A stretch of 64,000 nucleotides of DNA from an uncultured Eubacterium sp. (GTDB lineage: Bacteria > Bacillota > Clostridia > Lachnospirales > Lachnospiraceae). A program made the translations under genes and the position numbers. Where the stretch lies: positions 9,922 to 73,921 of the forward strand of contig CAPAOV010000011.1 of the NCBI GenBank assembly GCA_948579355.1, in the 5' to 3' direction. The notes beneath the pieces were generated by a model. The model ran no database searches. It had not been told where the DNA came from and saw only the letters and a list, made by a program, of their open reading frames with translations. Below, in pieces: positions 43,643 through 52,140 of this stretch (positions are counted from its first letter, which is position 1; the number at the start of each line of letters is the position of its first letter).

Positions 43643-44806
43643 TTACACCAGCTTTGCCCGTGCGACGAGACAATCGTGGGCAGGAACCGTGGCGAAAAAG
43701 TTCTCCTTAAAAATGCCGAGTTCCTTGTGTTCATGGCAGTCATAGAGAGACAATCCCTTTCCGCAGGCAAAAGGCAGACCGAAATCCCAAAACTGGACGG
43801 TTAATTCTCGCTGTGTGTCGCTCAGGTTAAACAAACCAATTGCAATATCGCCGTCTGACAAAACTTTAATCAGCACAAAGGTTTCGTCTTTATGGAACCA
43901 CTGTGGCTCTACCGGAATGCGGTAAGCGCCGCGGGATTCGATGTCCTGATTAATGGCAAGTATATCCGGATTTAATAAAATCTTTTTTGTCTCTTCAGAG
44001 GCGGAGCGGATATCACAGCCAATCATCAGAGGAGAACCCATCATAGCCCAAAGGGCGAAATGCGTCTTATACTGTACATCGGTACAGCCGCCAATCTTGC
44101 CGATGAAATCATTATTGCTGCCTCCATGCATGCCTACGACAAGCATATCCATATCATTATGGCAGTAAGAACCGGTAAAAGGCTCTTTTTCAATTTGGGA
44201 TATTGTTATGTTTTTGATTGATTCCCAATTGTCCTGAATGTCCGGTGTGGAACGGTACATATGAGCGCCGGATTCGCGTATCCAGTGATGAACGTTGTCC
44301 TCGCCCCAGTTGCACGCGGAAAAGAGGATATCCCGTCCGCAATTACGGAGGGCAAGATTCATGCGCTTATATAAAAGTTCTCCGTCCATATAGCGGGGTT
44401 TATAGCAATAGTCATATTTCAGATAATCTACTTCCCATTCGGCAAATTGTTTTGCGTCTTGAAACTCATGCTCAAAACTACCCGGATATCCGGCACAAGT
44501 ATGTGTACCGGCGCAGGAATACATACCGAATTTTAATCCTTTTTCATGAATGTAGTCGGCAATTGCTTTCATACCATTTGGGAATTTCTCCGGGTCAGCA
44601 ACAAGGTTGCCGTCGGCATCACGCTGCTTGAGGCTCCAACAATCATCAATTACGATGTATTCATATCCGGCATCTTTGTAGCCTTGTTCTACAAAGCAGT
44701 CGGTGACTTCTTTTATCAGTTTTTCATTGATATCCCATGTAAAGGTATTCCACGAATTCCAGCCAAGCGGCGGCAGATATCCGATGGATTTGTTTTCTGT
44801 TTTCAT
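43643..44806 (-). CDS. GH27 alpha-galactosidase
   Basis: Removes terminal alpha-galactose from raffinose-type sugars or galactomannan. The 387 residues lack a signal peptide, so it acts inside the cell. GWNSWNTF opens the barrel, IDDCW and FGMYSCAGTHTCAGYPGS follow, the nucleophile is D132 in YLKYDYCY, and the acid/base is D189 in YRSTPDI. A C-terminal beta domain follows about residue 295. The substrate probably enters through a transporter not seen here. Confidence 0.92.
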   Translation of the reverse strand: MKTENKSIGYLPPLGWNSWNTFTWDINEKLIKEVTDCFVEQGYKDAGYEYIVIDDCWSLKQRDADGNLVADPEKFPNGMKAIADYIHEKGLKFGMYSCAGTHTCAGYPGSFEHEFQDAKQFAEWEVDYLKYDYCYKPRYMDGELLYKRMNLALRNCGRDILFSACNWGEDNVHHWIRESGAHMYRSTPDIQDNWESIKNITISQIEKEPFTGSYCHNDMDMLVVGMHGGSNNDFIGKIGGCTDVQYKTHFALWAMMGSPLMIGCDIRSASEETKKILLNPDILAINQDIESRGAYRIPVEPQWFHKDETFVLIKVLSDGDIAIGLFNLSDTQRELTVQFWDFGLPFACGKGLSLYDCHEHKELGIFKENFFATVPAHDCLVARAKLV

Positions 44807-44982
44807 CTGAATTGTCCCCCAATCGTTATTGATAAATATACTATATCAAAAAAAATAGAAGATTACTATGGAGAAATGTTCTCGGGGTATGGATAAATGT
44901 GATGAATTAGTTGTTTTCCCATAAACTTTGTGTTATGGTAGGAACGTGGAACATGATTGGGAAAGCGAAAGGATGTGTTTTC

Positions 44983-45207
44983 ATGGGAAAGCCGGGAGCA
45001 ATACGAAACCGGAAAAATGAGATGATAAGCTGCTGGGTTTGTGTAGCCTTTGTTGCCGCCGTCTATGTGCTTAAGGGGCTGTTGATTGGTTTCCAATCTA
45101 CGGCAGTGTTTAATCTGGCAATTTTCATATTATTTATTGTGTGGGTATTGATTGCCCTCTTTTATACAATGCAGTATTGGAAATGGAAGAAAGCGAACAG
45201 CAGGTAA
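44983..45207 (+). CDS. Small two-helix membrane protein of unknown function
   Basis: About 74 residues from ATG 44983 (AAAGG roughly ten bases upstream): a basic N-terminus, helix 1 (CVAFVAAVYVLKGLLIGF), a short loop and helix 2 (LAIFILFIVWVLIALFY), then a basic tail. Earlier in-frame ATGs at 44911 and 44953 are possible. No family is recognised. Confidence 0.5.
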   Translation: MGKPGAIRNRKNEMISCWVCVAFVAAVYVLKGLLIGFQSTAVFNLAIFILFIVWVLIALFYTMQYWKWKKANSR

Positions 45208-45301
45208 ATCTTTTCATCATAAATTCACAAATAAGGTGTAACATATTTAGCAGGTTGTTGGGAACAGATATTGTTATACGATGAAAGAAGGATGTGAATC
45301 T

Positions 45302-45709
45302 ATGAATTGGTTGCGAAGAATGATGTATGGACGTTATGGAAATGATGCATTAGGGAATTTTTGCTTTGTTGTTTACCTGCTGTTATTTGTGCTGCAGTTG
45401 ATGTTTCGCCGGACTCCTGTGGGTATGGTGATGATACTTTTAAGTTATTTCATAATACTCATCTACTTTTTTCGTTTTTTCTCCAGAAACATTTATAGGA
45501 GGCAGATGGAGAATCAAAAATTTTTACGGATATGGAATTCAGTGAAACAATATTTCCGGTTTTATAAGATGAAGTGGCAGGAAAGGAAAGGTACGAAAGT
45601 TTTATTCCGCTGTTCGAAATGCCATCAGATTATCCGGGTTCCAAGGGGACGGGGAAAGATAGCGATTACCTGTCCGAAATGCCGATTCGAATTTATCAAG
45701 AAGACATGA
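45302..45709 (+). CDS. Two-helix membrane protein with C-terminal zinc ribbon
   Basis: 135 residues: a short basic N-terminus, two membrane helices (about 20-70), a basic helical stretch, then a zinc ribbon with CSKC and CPKC pairs (RCSKCHQIIRVPRGRGKIAITCPKC). The ribbon faces the cytoplasm if the positive-inside rule holds. It is followed 16 bases later by the DUF5685-like gene and is the first member of a conserved-looking cluster with the J-domain protein. Confidence 0.75.
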   Translation: MNWLRRMMYGRYGNDALGNFCFVVYLLLFVLQLMFRRTPVGMVMILLSYFIILIYFFRFFSRNIYRRQMENQKFLRIWNSVKQYFRFYKMKWQERKGTKVLFRCSKCHQIIRVPRGRGKIAITCPKCRFEFIKKT

Positions 45710-45725
45710 GAAGCGGAGTTAGTAT

Positions 45726-46550
45726 ATGTTTGGATATGTAATGGCGAATAAGCCGGAATTGAAGATAAGAGAATTTGCCAGATACAAAGGGTTTTACTGT
45801 GGTCTGTGCCGGAGACTGTATCAGTGTCACGGACGGTTGGGACAGATTACTTTAACATATGATATGACATTTTTAGTTATTCTTCTGACATCACTCTATG
45901 AACCGATAACAGAGCAGGAGAAACGCCGCTGTCTTATTCATCCGGCGAAGAAACAGTTCATGTTATACAATGCTGTTACCGATTATGCGGCAGATATGAA
46001 TATTCTGCTGACTCACGACCATTTACGGGACGACTGGGAGGATGAGAGAAAGTTAAAAGGTTTTCTGGGGATGAAGCTGTATGCCCGAAAGAAGAGGAAA
46101 ATCGAAAAGAAATATCCTCGTCAGGCGGCAGTCATTACACGGTCGTTGGAGTCACTACACCGTCTGGAAGAACAGCAATGTGCAGATATTGATTCCGTAT
46201 CCCGTCCTTTTGGAGAACTGATGTCGGAAGTTTTTGTTTGGAAAGACGATTCGTTCCAAAACATTTTGCGCCCCATGGGTTTTTATCTCGGCAAATTTAT
46301 TTATATGATGGATGCGTGGATGGATAGGGAAGAGGATGCAAAGAACCATTGTTACAATCCTTTTTCTTTGCAAAAAGAGATGGATGACGACAGAATACGC
46401 GGGATGTTAGACGCCACGCTGCGGATGGCAATCGCTGAATTTGAAAAATTACCATGCGAGCAGGATGTGGCGGTTTTGCGCAACATTTTATATGAGGGCG
46501 TATGGACAACGAGTGAAAGGAAACATAATGATGATGAGAGATCCATATAG
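45726..46550 (+). CDS. DUF5685-like protein
   Basis: A 274-residue, mostly helical protein of unknown function. It opens with MFGYVMANKPELKIREF and a Cys pair in FYCGLCRRL; further Cys residues occur in RCLIHP, QCADIDS and HCYNPFSL, which could bind a metal or an Fe-S cluster together with the conserved Asp and His residues. Its 3' end overlaps the J-domain gene by 23 bases, indicating joint expression. The family assignment is from pattern memory, not a search. Confidence 0.75.
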   Translation: MFGYVMANKPELKIREFARYKGFYCGLCRRLYQCHGRLGQITLTYDMTFLVILLTSLYEPITEQEKRRCLIHPAKKQFMLYNAVTDYAADMNILLTHDHLRDDWEDERKLKGFLGMKLYARKKRKIEKKYPRQAAVITRSLESLHRLEEQQCADIDSVSRPFGELMSEVFVWKDDSFQNILRPMGFYLGKFIYMMDAWMDREEDAKNHCYNPFSLQKEMDDDRIRGMLDATLRMAIAEFEKLPCEQDVAVLRNILYEGVWTTSERKHNDDERSI

Positions 46551-47211
46551 TGTATTGGGAGTTACCAGAGGGGCAACGGACAAAGAGATTAAAAAAGCTT
46601 ACCGGAATCTGAGCAGAAAATATCATCCGGATTCGTATCAGGATGCTTCACAAAAAGAATGGGCGGAAGATAAATTCCGTGAGATTCAGGAGGCCTATAA
46701 TCAGATTGTCGATGAGCGTTCCGGCAAAACAAGAGGAAACTACGGCGGATATGGACAGAGTAACAGCCAGAATTATTCGGAGGAAGACCAGCACTTGATG
46801 GCTGCCATGAATTATATCCGTGCCAGACGTTATAATGAGGCAATTAATGTACTCAATGCAATGGGAAACCGCAGTGCGAGATGGTACTATTTGTCCTCTT
46901 ATGCCAATTTGGGACTGGGGAACAATGTCGTGGCCATGGATTATGCAAAAAGAGCCTGTGAAATGGAACCGGGAAATCCGGAATTCCAACAGTATTACCA
47001 GCAATTGCAGCGGGGCGGTACGGCAAGTCCGTTTGGCGACGGTTATGGCGGTTCCCCGTTTGGCGGCGGCTATGGCGGTTACGGTGGTTATGGCGGCTAT
47101 GGAAATTATGGCGAGGGAAGTTCCTGTGGAACCGGAAATCTGTGCTGTGATTTGTGGTGTGCGGATACTTTATGTGAATGTATGGGAGGAGATCTTTGTG
47201 GCTGCTTTTAA
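46528..47211 (+). CDS. J-domain protein with Gly/Tyr-rich and Cys-rich C-terminus
   Basis: 227 residues. The N-terminal J domain (DPYSVLGV, HPD at 33-35, DKFREIQEAYNQI) should stimulate a DnaK-type Hsp70. A TPR-like helical segment (about 90-155) follows, then a Gly/Tyr-rich stretch (GGYGGYGGYGNYG), and a tail with seven cysteines in the last 35 residues (CGTGNLCCDLWC...CECMGGDLCGC). It lacks the G/F-zinc-finger-CTD layout of DnaJ, so it is a specialised co-chaperone. ATG 46528 has GAAAGGA upstream. Confidence 0.85.
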   Translation: MMMRDPYSVLGVTRGATDKEIKKAYRNLSRKYHPDSYQDASQKEWAEDKFREIQEAYNQIVDERSGKTRGNYGGYGQSNSQNYSEEDQHLMAAMNYIRARRYNEAINVLNAMGNRSARWYYLSSYANLGLGNNVVAMDYAKRACEMEPGNPEFQQYYQQLQRGGTASPFGDGYGGSPFGGGYGGYGGYGGYGNYGEGSSCGTGNLCCDLWCADTLCECMGGDLCGCF

Positions 47212-47734
47212 TCGGACGAAGCGGATAGCGGTAATGGGGGTGTTGGCGGCGCTGAGTACTGTGCTGCTTGTATTGGGAACATTTATTTCCGTAAATACGT
47301 TGTTTTTTACGGCAGCAGCTTCTTTTCTGGCGGGAATTGTATTGCTCCGTTTTGGAAAGAAAGAGGGGCTGCTGTTTTATGTTGTCTGTGCGGCGCTTGA
47401 TTTTATTATTAACCCGAATAAAGTCCATGTTTTGCTATATCTGGCGTTAGCCGGCTATGTCGTGCTTTCAGAATTAACTTACTCTTTTCTGCGGGGAGAA
47501 GAGAAGAAAGCGAAAGAGTGGCGGCATCGTCTGGTTCGTTTTTGTTTGTTTCTCGTCATTTATGTTCCTTGTATTATATTTTTTCCGAAACTTTTTGTTT
47601 CCGGACAGATTTTACAGAAATCATGGATTTTTCCGGCGTTACTTGGCGGCGGTGTGATAGGATGGTTTCTCTATGATATTGCGTATGCGGTATTCAAAAA
47701 GGTGTTGGCGGAGCGGATAGGAAAACTGTTTTAA
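47198..47734 (+). CDS. Integral membrane protein of unknown function
   Basis: 178 residues with about five membrane helices (VMGVLAALSTVLLVLGTF, SFLAGIVLLRF, LFYVVCAALDFII, LFLVIYVPCIIFF, and a C-terminal helix). It begins at GTG 47198, seven bases after GGAGGA, and overlaps the J-domain gene by 14 bases. No family is recognised; a distant likeness to substrate-binding S components of ECF-type transporters is possible from the helix pattern alone. Confidence 0.7.
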   Translation: MAAFNRTKRIAVMGVLAALSTVLLVLGTFISVNTLFFTAAASFLAGIVLLRFGKKEGLLFYVVCAALDFIINPNKVHVLLYLALAGYVVLSELTYSFLRGEEKKAKEWRHRLVRFCLFLVIYVPCIIFFPKLFVSGQILQKSWIFPALLGGGVIGWFLYDIAYAVFKKVLAERIGKLF

Positions 47735-47807
47735 AAACTGTTTTCGTTATTGTAATTCCGGTAAAAGTGGTATAAAATATGCTACGATGTGGTTTTTATG
47801 ACTACGA

Positions 47808-47837
47808 TTGACAACTTGACCTGACAAGAAGTATACT
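47808..47837 (+). promoter_or_regulatory. Probable sigma-A promoter of fabH
   Basis: TTGACA (47808-47813), 18 bases, TATACT (47832-47837). The downstream ACTACTAAAGTA stretch has a short TACT/AGTA dyad that could be an operator for a fatty-acid regulator, but it is not a clear FapR or FabT match. Confidence 0.62.
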
Positions 47838-47907
47838 ACTAAAGTACAATGAAAGGGATAGCAGACTACCTGTTTCCCTCAAAATTTTTTTAAAAGGGGA
47901 TTGTGAG

Positions 47908-48882
47908 ATGGCAGTCAGAATAATCGGTACCGGAAGTTATTTGCCGAAAAAAATTGCAGATAATAATTTTTTGTCTTCCATTGTGGATACGGACGATGAG
48001 TGGATTCGTCAGCGTACCGGAATCAAAGAGAGGCATTTGTCCAACGGAAAAGAGGGCACTACTTATATGGCGGCGCACGCAGCGGAGGCGGCTTTGGAAA
48101 ATGCCGGTATTAGTGCGGAAGAGGTGGATATGATTATTGTGGCTACGGTATCGGCCGATACTTATGTGCCGAGCACTTCCTGTTCCGTTCAGGGTGCGAT
48201 TGGTGCGATTCGGGCTACTTGTTTCGATATAAATGCCGCCTGTTCCGGTTTTTTGTTTGCTCTTAATACGGCCTATGCCTATATTGAAATGGGTATGGCA
48301 AAGACGGTTTTGATTGCCGGCTCCGAGACATTATCCCGCGAGGTGGATTGGTCTGACAGGGGTTCGTGCATTTTGTTTGGCGATGGCGCTGGAGCGGCTG
48401 TCGTACAAGACGATGAAAGTGAGACAGGAGGATTGATTGCCAGCGTCACCGGTTCTGACGGCAGTCAGGGAGATGTGCTGACTTGTAAGGGGCGGGGGAT
48501 ACAGAATCCTTTTCATAATTCAAAAAGAAAGAAAGATTATCTGCGCATGGATGGTCAGGCTGTGTTCCGTTTTGCAGTTACTACCGTGCCGCGCTGTATC
48601 CGGCAGATTTTGAAGAAAACCGAAACGGACGTACAGGACATAAAATATTTTATTTTACATCAGGCCAATGTCAGGATTTTGGAGTTGATTGCCAAACGTC
48701 TGAAGACAGATATGGATAAGTTTCCGATGAATTTGGACAGATATGGAAATACGTCCTCGGCGAGTATTCCGATTTTGCTTGATGAGCTAAACCGAAACCA
48801 CCTGCTGGAGCGGGGGGACAAAATTATTTTATCCGGTTTTGGCGGCGGTTTGACATGGGGTGCGATTTTGATTGAATGGTAG
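47908..48882 (+). CDS. fabH: 3-oxoacyl-ACP synthase III
   Basis: Starts fatty-acid synthesis by condensing acyl-CoA with malonyl-ACP. The 324 residues hold the catalytic triad Cys-His-Asn: C112 in INAACSG, His in FILHQANVRI (about 250) and Asn in YGNTSSAS (about 280). It stands alone rather than in the usual fab cluster. A hairpin directly after the stop overlaps the binding site of the next gene. Confidence 0.94.
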   Translation: MAVRIIGTGSYLPKKIADNNFLSSIVDTDDEWIRQRTGIKERHLSNGKEGTTYMAAHAAEAALENAGISAEEVDMIIVATVSADTYVPSTSCSVQGAIGAIRATCFDINAACSGFLFALNTAYAYIEMGMAKTVLIAGSETLSREVDWSDRGSCILFGDGAGAAVVQDDESETGGLIASVTGSDGSQGDVLTCKGRGIQNPFHNSKRKKDYLRMDGQAVFRFAVTTVPRCIRQILKKTETDVQDIKYFILHQANVRILELIAKRLKTDMDKFPMNLDRYGNTSSASIPILLDELNRNHLLERGDKIILSGFGGGLTWGAILIEW

Positions 48883-48914
48883 TGGTAAAAAAAGATAGAA
48901 ATAGTCATATTTTG

Positions 48915-48957
48915 ATTCCTCTTTGCATATCTTATAAGGCAAAGGGGGATTTTTGTT
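48915..48957 (+). terminator. Terminator hairpin of fabH overlapping the next gene's ribosome-binding site
   Basis: CCTCTTTGC (48918-48926) pairs with GCAAAGGGG (48939-48947) including one G-U, extendable to about 12 pairs, followed by ATTTTTGTTTTG. The right arm AAAGGGGGA is also the only ribosome-binding site for the TTG at 48958, which lies in the T-tract. Confidence 0.7.
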
Positions 48958-50745
48958 TTGAGACGGACAGGCAGAGTTATCTTCATACTGATTTTATTAG
49001 TGGGAAGCATTGTGGGAATGTGGCTTTTTCAGAGTTGGAGAATGGAAAAGAAGAAACAGACGACGCAAAAGATTTCCAATGTCTACATCACGGGCCTGAA
49101 AGAGATGGAGCTTTATGGGATAGATAAGGAGAAGAAAAGTTGGGCGTTGGCGTCCGCAGTGACGGAGCAGGTAAAACCGGGGATAGCAGATATTATATTG
49201 GAAGAAAATCGGGTCGTAAAGATTATATGTAAACCGGATAAGCTGCAGGGGAAAGTATTGAAAATAGACGATGGCTTTATTCAGGTGGAGGAGTATGGCA
49301 ATGTGGCGTTAGACGATAATTTTCGATTGTTCCATGTCTCTGCGTCCGGCGATATCAGTGTGGGGAAAAAAGAAGATTTGTCGGTTGGATATACGGATAT
49401 CCAATATGTTGTAGCAGGTGGGAAAATATGCGCGGCGCTGCTGGGAGAATCGCAGATGGCAAACATTCGTGTATTACTCAGCAAAGGCGCTGATTCGAAT
49501 TATGATATGCCGGAGGTGGTTGTGAGTGCAACGTCGGAATGCGAGGTGACGGCGGATGGAAAGACAGCAGTACATCCGGCGGGGAAGAAGCTGGCATTTC
49601 AGGCAAAGGATGTGCAGAACCGCGTTGTCATTGATACGAAAGGAAAGGGAAAAATTCGTCTGGAAAATATAAAGAGACAATATGGAGTGCCGGAATATCG
49701 TGGTATCATTGAAATCGAGAAAGTGGACAAGTCATTACATATTATTAATGAAGTGAATGTGGAAGAGTATTTGTATAGCGTCGTCCCTAGCGAGATGCCG
49801 ACCGAATATCCGAAAGAGGCGCTGAAAGCGCAGGCAATATGCGCGAGAAGCTATGCCGTCCAGCAGATGAGAGGCAAGAGACTGGCCAAATACGGGGCGC
49901 ATGTGGATGATAGTGTTTCGTTTCAGGTCTATAATAATCTGAAAGAGGATGAAAAATCAATACAGGCGGTGAAAGAGACGAATAACCTTATCGTATCAAA
50001 GAATGGGAAAGTGGTGACAACATATTTTTATTCGGTATCCGGGGGCTGCTCGGAGGGAGTGAAAGATGTGTGGTTCGCCAAGAAAGATAAATCGTATCTT
50101 CCCGTCAAATGGCAGGGGGAGCAGGCAAAGCAGATGGATTTGTCGGAAGAGAAAGCCTTTGCGGAATTTATAAAAAAGGCAGAAGCCTGTTATGATTCGT
50201 CTTCTCCGTGGTATCGCTGGCAGACGTCGCAGTCAGTAAAGGTTGTCGGAGAGCAGATATCAAGCCGTCTGCAAAAACGATATCAGGTGAACCCGACCCA
50301 GATACAGACAAAGCAGGGCGACGGCACTTACAGCAGTACCGGAGAGGTGGAAATCGGCGCCTTGAAAGAGATGAAAATCATCCAGCGGGGACAGGGCGGC
50401 GTAGCCCGTATATTGGAAGTAGAGGGCAGTAAGCACACTGTGCGAATCTATACCGAGTACAATATCCGTTATCTTTTGGGAAATGAAAAGGCCATTTATA
50501 AAAGAAAAGATAAAAAAGAAGTGGCAGGATTGCAATTGCTGCCAAGTGGCTTCTTTCAGTTTGAAAAAAAAGGAAACATGTACTATTTTACCGGAGGAGG
50601 GTACGGACACGGCGTCGGTATGAGTCAGTTTGGAGCGAAAATAATGGCAGAGCAAGGGAAAAATTGCGAGGCAATTCTTACTTTTTATTTTGCAGGGACG
50701 ACAGTAACATCACGGGAAATTGCCGAAGCGAAGAAAGCAGGCTGA
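48958..50745 (+). CDS. SpoIID/LytB-domain protein, membrane-anchored
   Basis: 595 residues: an N-terminal membrane helix (VIFILILLVGSIVGMWLF), an N-terminal region of about 260 residues without a known domain, then a SpoIID domain (NEVNVEEYLYSVVPSEMPTEYPKEALKAQA in parts, ARSYAV, VSGGCSEG and the C-terminal GGGYGHGVGMSQFGA). SpoIID enzymes are lytic transglycosylases acting on denuded peptidoglycan during engulfment; LytB relatives act in vegetative cells. The TTG start is chosen because it keeps the helix and has AAAGGGGG eight bases upstream. Its last 68 bases overlap the convergent YihY-like gene. Confidence 0.85.
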   Translation: MRRTGRVIFILILLVGSIVGMWLFQSWRMEKKKQTTQKISNVYITGLKEMELYGIDKEKKSWALASAVTEQVKPGIADIILEENRVVKIICKPDKLQGKVLKIDDGFIQVEEYGNVALDDNFRLFHVSASGDISVGKKEDLSVGYTDIQYVVAGGKICAALLGESQMANIRVLLSKGADSNYDMPEVVVSATSECEVTADGKTAVHPAGKKLAFQAKDVQNRVVIDTKGKGKIRLENIKRQYGVPEYRGIIEIEKVDKSLHIINEVNVEEYLYSVVPSEMPTEYPKEALKAQAICARSYAVQQMRGKRLAKYGAHVDDSVSFQVYNNLKEDEKSIQAVKETNNLIVSKNGKVVTTYFYSVSGGCSEGVKDVWFAKKDKSYLPVKWQGEQAKQMDLSEEKAFAEFIKKAEACYDSSSPWYRWQTSQSVKVVGEQISSRLQKRYQVNPTQIQTKQGDGTYSSTGEVEIGALKEMKIIQRGQGGVARILEVEGSKHTVRIYTEYNIRYLLGNEKAIYKRKDKKEVAGLQLLPSGFFQFEKKGNMYYFTGGGYGHGVGMSQFGAKIMAEQGKNCEAILTFYFAGTTVTSREIAEAKKAG

Positions 50746-51556
50746 GCCGTTTGTGATGGCGGAGATACTGGTTGAGCATGGCGCCGGAAAAGACAAAGAT
50801 AATACAGAAATACAGCCATAACATCAGGAGGACAATCGAAGTTAAACTTCCATATACTGAGCCAAATGTATGTTTTGTATCCACGTATATGGAGTACAGA
50901 TAAGAAAAGGTAATCCACAAGACGGAGGAGAATATGGCGCCGGGAATTTCATCGCGTATCCGCCCGTGCCGTTTTGGTATAAAGTAATACATAAGGGTAA
51001 AATAAATGACAAACAAAAACAGGGCCAGACCGGAACGCGCCAGAAAGAGCAGTGTTTCAATATGGGTAATGCTCGGGAAAAAGTGAATGATAAGCTGGAT
51101 AATCTGGTTTCCATAGACGAGAAGCGTCAGGCTGACAACAATCATTACACTAAATAAAATTGTATCGAGGATAGAATGAATGCGGCGGGAAAAAAAATTG
51201 CGCCGGTTTTCGATTTCATAAATTTCTTCCAGTTCATAGGAGATACTGTTAAATCCTTTCGAGCCAGCCCAAAGGGCAGAAATCGCAGACAGGGACAGAA
51301 CAGTACCGGATGCGTGATACGATTCTTTTAACCAGCCGGCCACCAGTTGAGACAGGCTGCCCGGTATCAGTTTATAAATTGTAGCTTCCAGAACAGTCTG
51401 GTTAATGGGCGTGTATCCTAACATGGTAATAAGAAACATCAAAAAAGGGAAGAGGGAAACCATAATGAAAAAAGCTACCTGAGCAGCATGAACGGAAATG
51501 CGGTATTTATTAAATGTTGTGACAAACCACAAAATACAATTGTTTGTTTGTTTCAT
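50678..51556 (-). CDS. YihY/BrkB (UPF0761)-family membrane protein
   Basis: 292 residues with six membrane helices and the family segments SLFPFLMFLI, WAGSKGFNSISYELEEIYEI and the IPGAIFSSVLWITFSYLYSIYV region. Older annotation as ribonuclease BN is an error known for this family; the true role is unknown. The 3' end overlaps the SpoIID-like gene in the opposite direction. The 5' gap (51557-51753) holds palindromes and direct repeats described separately. Confidence 0.86.
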   Translation of the reverse strand: MKQTNNCILWFVTTFNKYRISVHAAQVAFFIMVSLFPFLMFLITMLGYTPINQTVLEATIYKLIPGSLSQLVAGWLKESYHASGTVLSLSAISALWAGSKGFNSISYELEEIYEIENRRNFFSRRIHSILDTILFSVMIVVSLTLLVYGNQIIQLIIHFFPSITHIETLLFLARSGLALFLFVIYFTLMYYFIPKRHGRIRDEIPGAIFSSVLWITFSYLYSIYVDTKHTFGSVYGSLTSIVLLMLWLYFCIIFVFSGAMLNQYLRHHKRLSLLSSLRQFPVMLLSSLQNKK

Positions 51557-51690
51557 AAATCTCTCTCCCTTTTGGGTTTTGTTTATGTGGAATCTAATGT
51601 TTCAGGCAATGCGCATTTTTCCAACATCTTATATACAGTATAGTATATGAATTTGTGAAAGAAAAATCAACCGATGTATTATAATAATTG

Positions 51691-51744
51691 TCAACATTTT
51701 TAAATGTTGAGTAATTGCCTTACATCAAGTGTTGAGTAATTGCC
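51691..51744. repeat. Palindrome and 15-bp direct repeats upstream of the pheS promoter
   Basis: TCAACATTT (51691-51699) and AAATGTTGA (51702-51710) form an 18-bp near-perfect palindrome. TGTTGAGTAATTGCC occurs at 51705-51719 and again at 51730-51744, a 25-base period. The set ends ten bases before the candidate -35 of pheS and could be an operator or a remnant of tandem duplication. Confidence 0.6.
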
Positions 51745-51753
51745 GAAAGATAC

Positions 51754-51783
51754 TTGACAACAGCGAAGTCTATATGATAGAGT
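51754..51783 (+). promoter_or_regulatory. Probable promoter of the pheST T-box transcript
   Basis: TTGACA at 51754-51759 followed 16-18 bases later by GATAGAGT (51776-51783) as a weak -10. TATATT further downstream is too far away. The -35 is good, the -10 uncertain. Confidence 0.5.
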
Positions 51784-51784
51784 A

Positions 51785-52051
51785 TATTGCATAAAAAACG
51801 CAGATGGTGCGGGCGAATGTCCACAGATTGCTTTTTTCCATCAGAGAGACGGGGTCATCGGCTGGAAGTCCTGTCAGGTTCAGGAAGCGATTGAATTTCT
51901 CACCGGAGTTTCATTTTTGAAAGATGGTATCATCAAGTAGAATATGACGGCTGATATCCGTTATCATATTAAAAGAGTCTGTCTGACCGATGACAGAAAT
52001 CTGGGTGGTACCGCGGAAACATTCGTCCCTTGCTGAGCAAGGGCTTTTTTT
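51785..52051 (+). promoter_or_regulatory. T-box riboswitch leader of pheST
   Basis: Senses uncharged tRNA and controls readthrough into pheS. Stem I is closed by CCATC (51838-51842) with GATGG (51923-51927) and begins with AGAGAG. The conserved T-box GGGTGGTACCGCGG lies at 52003-52016 and is followed by the terminator CCCTTGC/GCAAGGG (52027-52043) and a T-run. A Phe codon UUC for the specifier is available at 51910-51912 (followed by A, the usual purine) or 51897-51899; the first fits better. The gene order pheS-pheT supports tRNA-Phe as ligand. Confidence 0.92.
52027..52051 (+). terminator. T-box-controlled intrinsic terminator
   Basis: A seven-pair GC-rich stem (52027-52033 with 52037-52043, TGA loop) followed by seven T. 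It competes with the antiterminator formed by the T-box sequence just upstream. Confidence 0.88.
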
Positions 52052-52140
52052 GTGCGGAGGCACAAGCCAAGTGGGAATGCCTGCATTCCTATCGGGCCGT
52101 TGCCGGACAGGAAGCTGATTTTGCAGAAAGGAAGAAAAAC

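Noticed and set aside
46853..47428. 191-residue minus-strand frame opposite the J-domain gene
   Set aside because: Composed of Asn/His/Arg runs mirroring the Gly/Tyr-rich coding strand; not a plausible protein.
50678..51556. Ribonuclease BN
   Set aside because: The name comes from an old misassignment of YihY; the protein is polytopic with no nuclease motif.
52030..52140. N-terminal extension of PheS from the open frame starting at 52030
   Set aside because: That stretch is the T-box terminator and its spacer; the PheS coiled coil starts at ATG 52141 with a good binding site.
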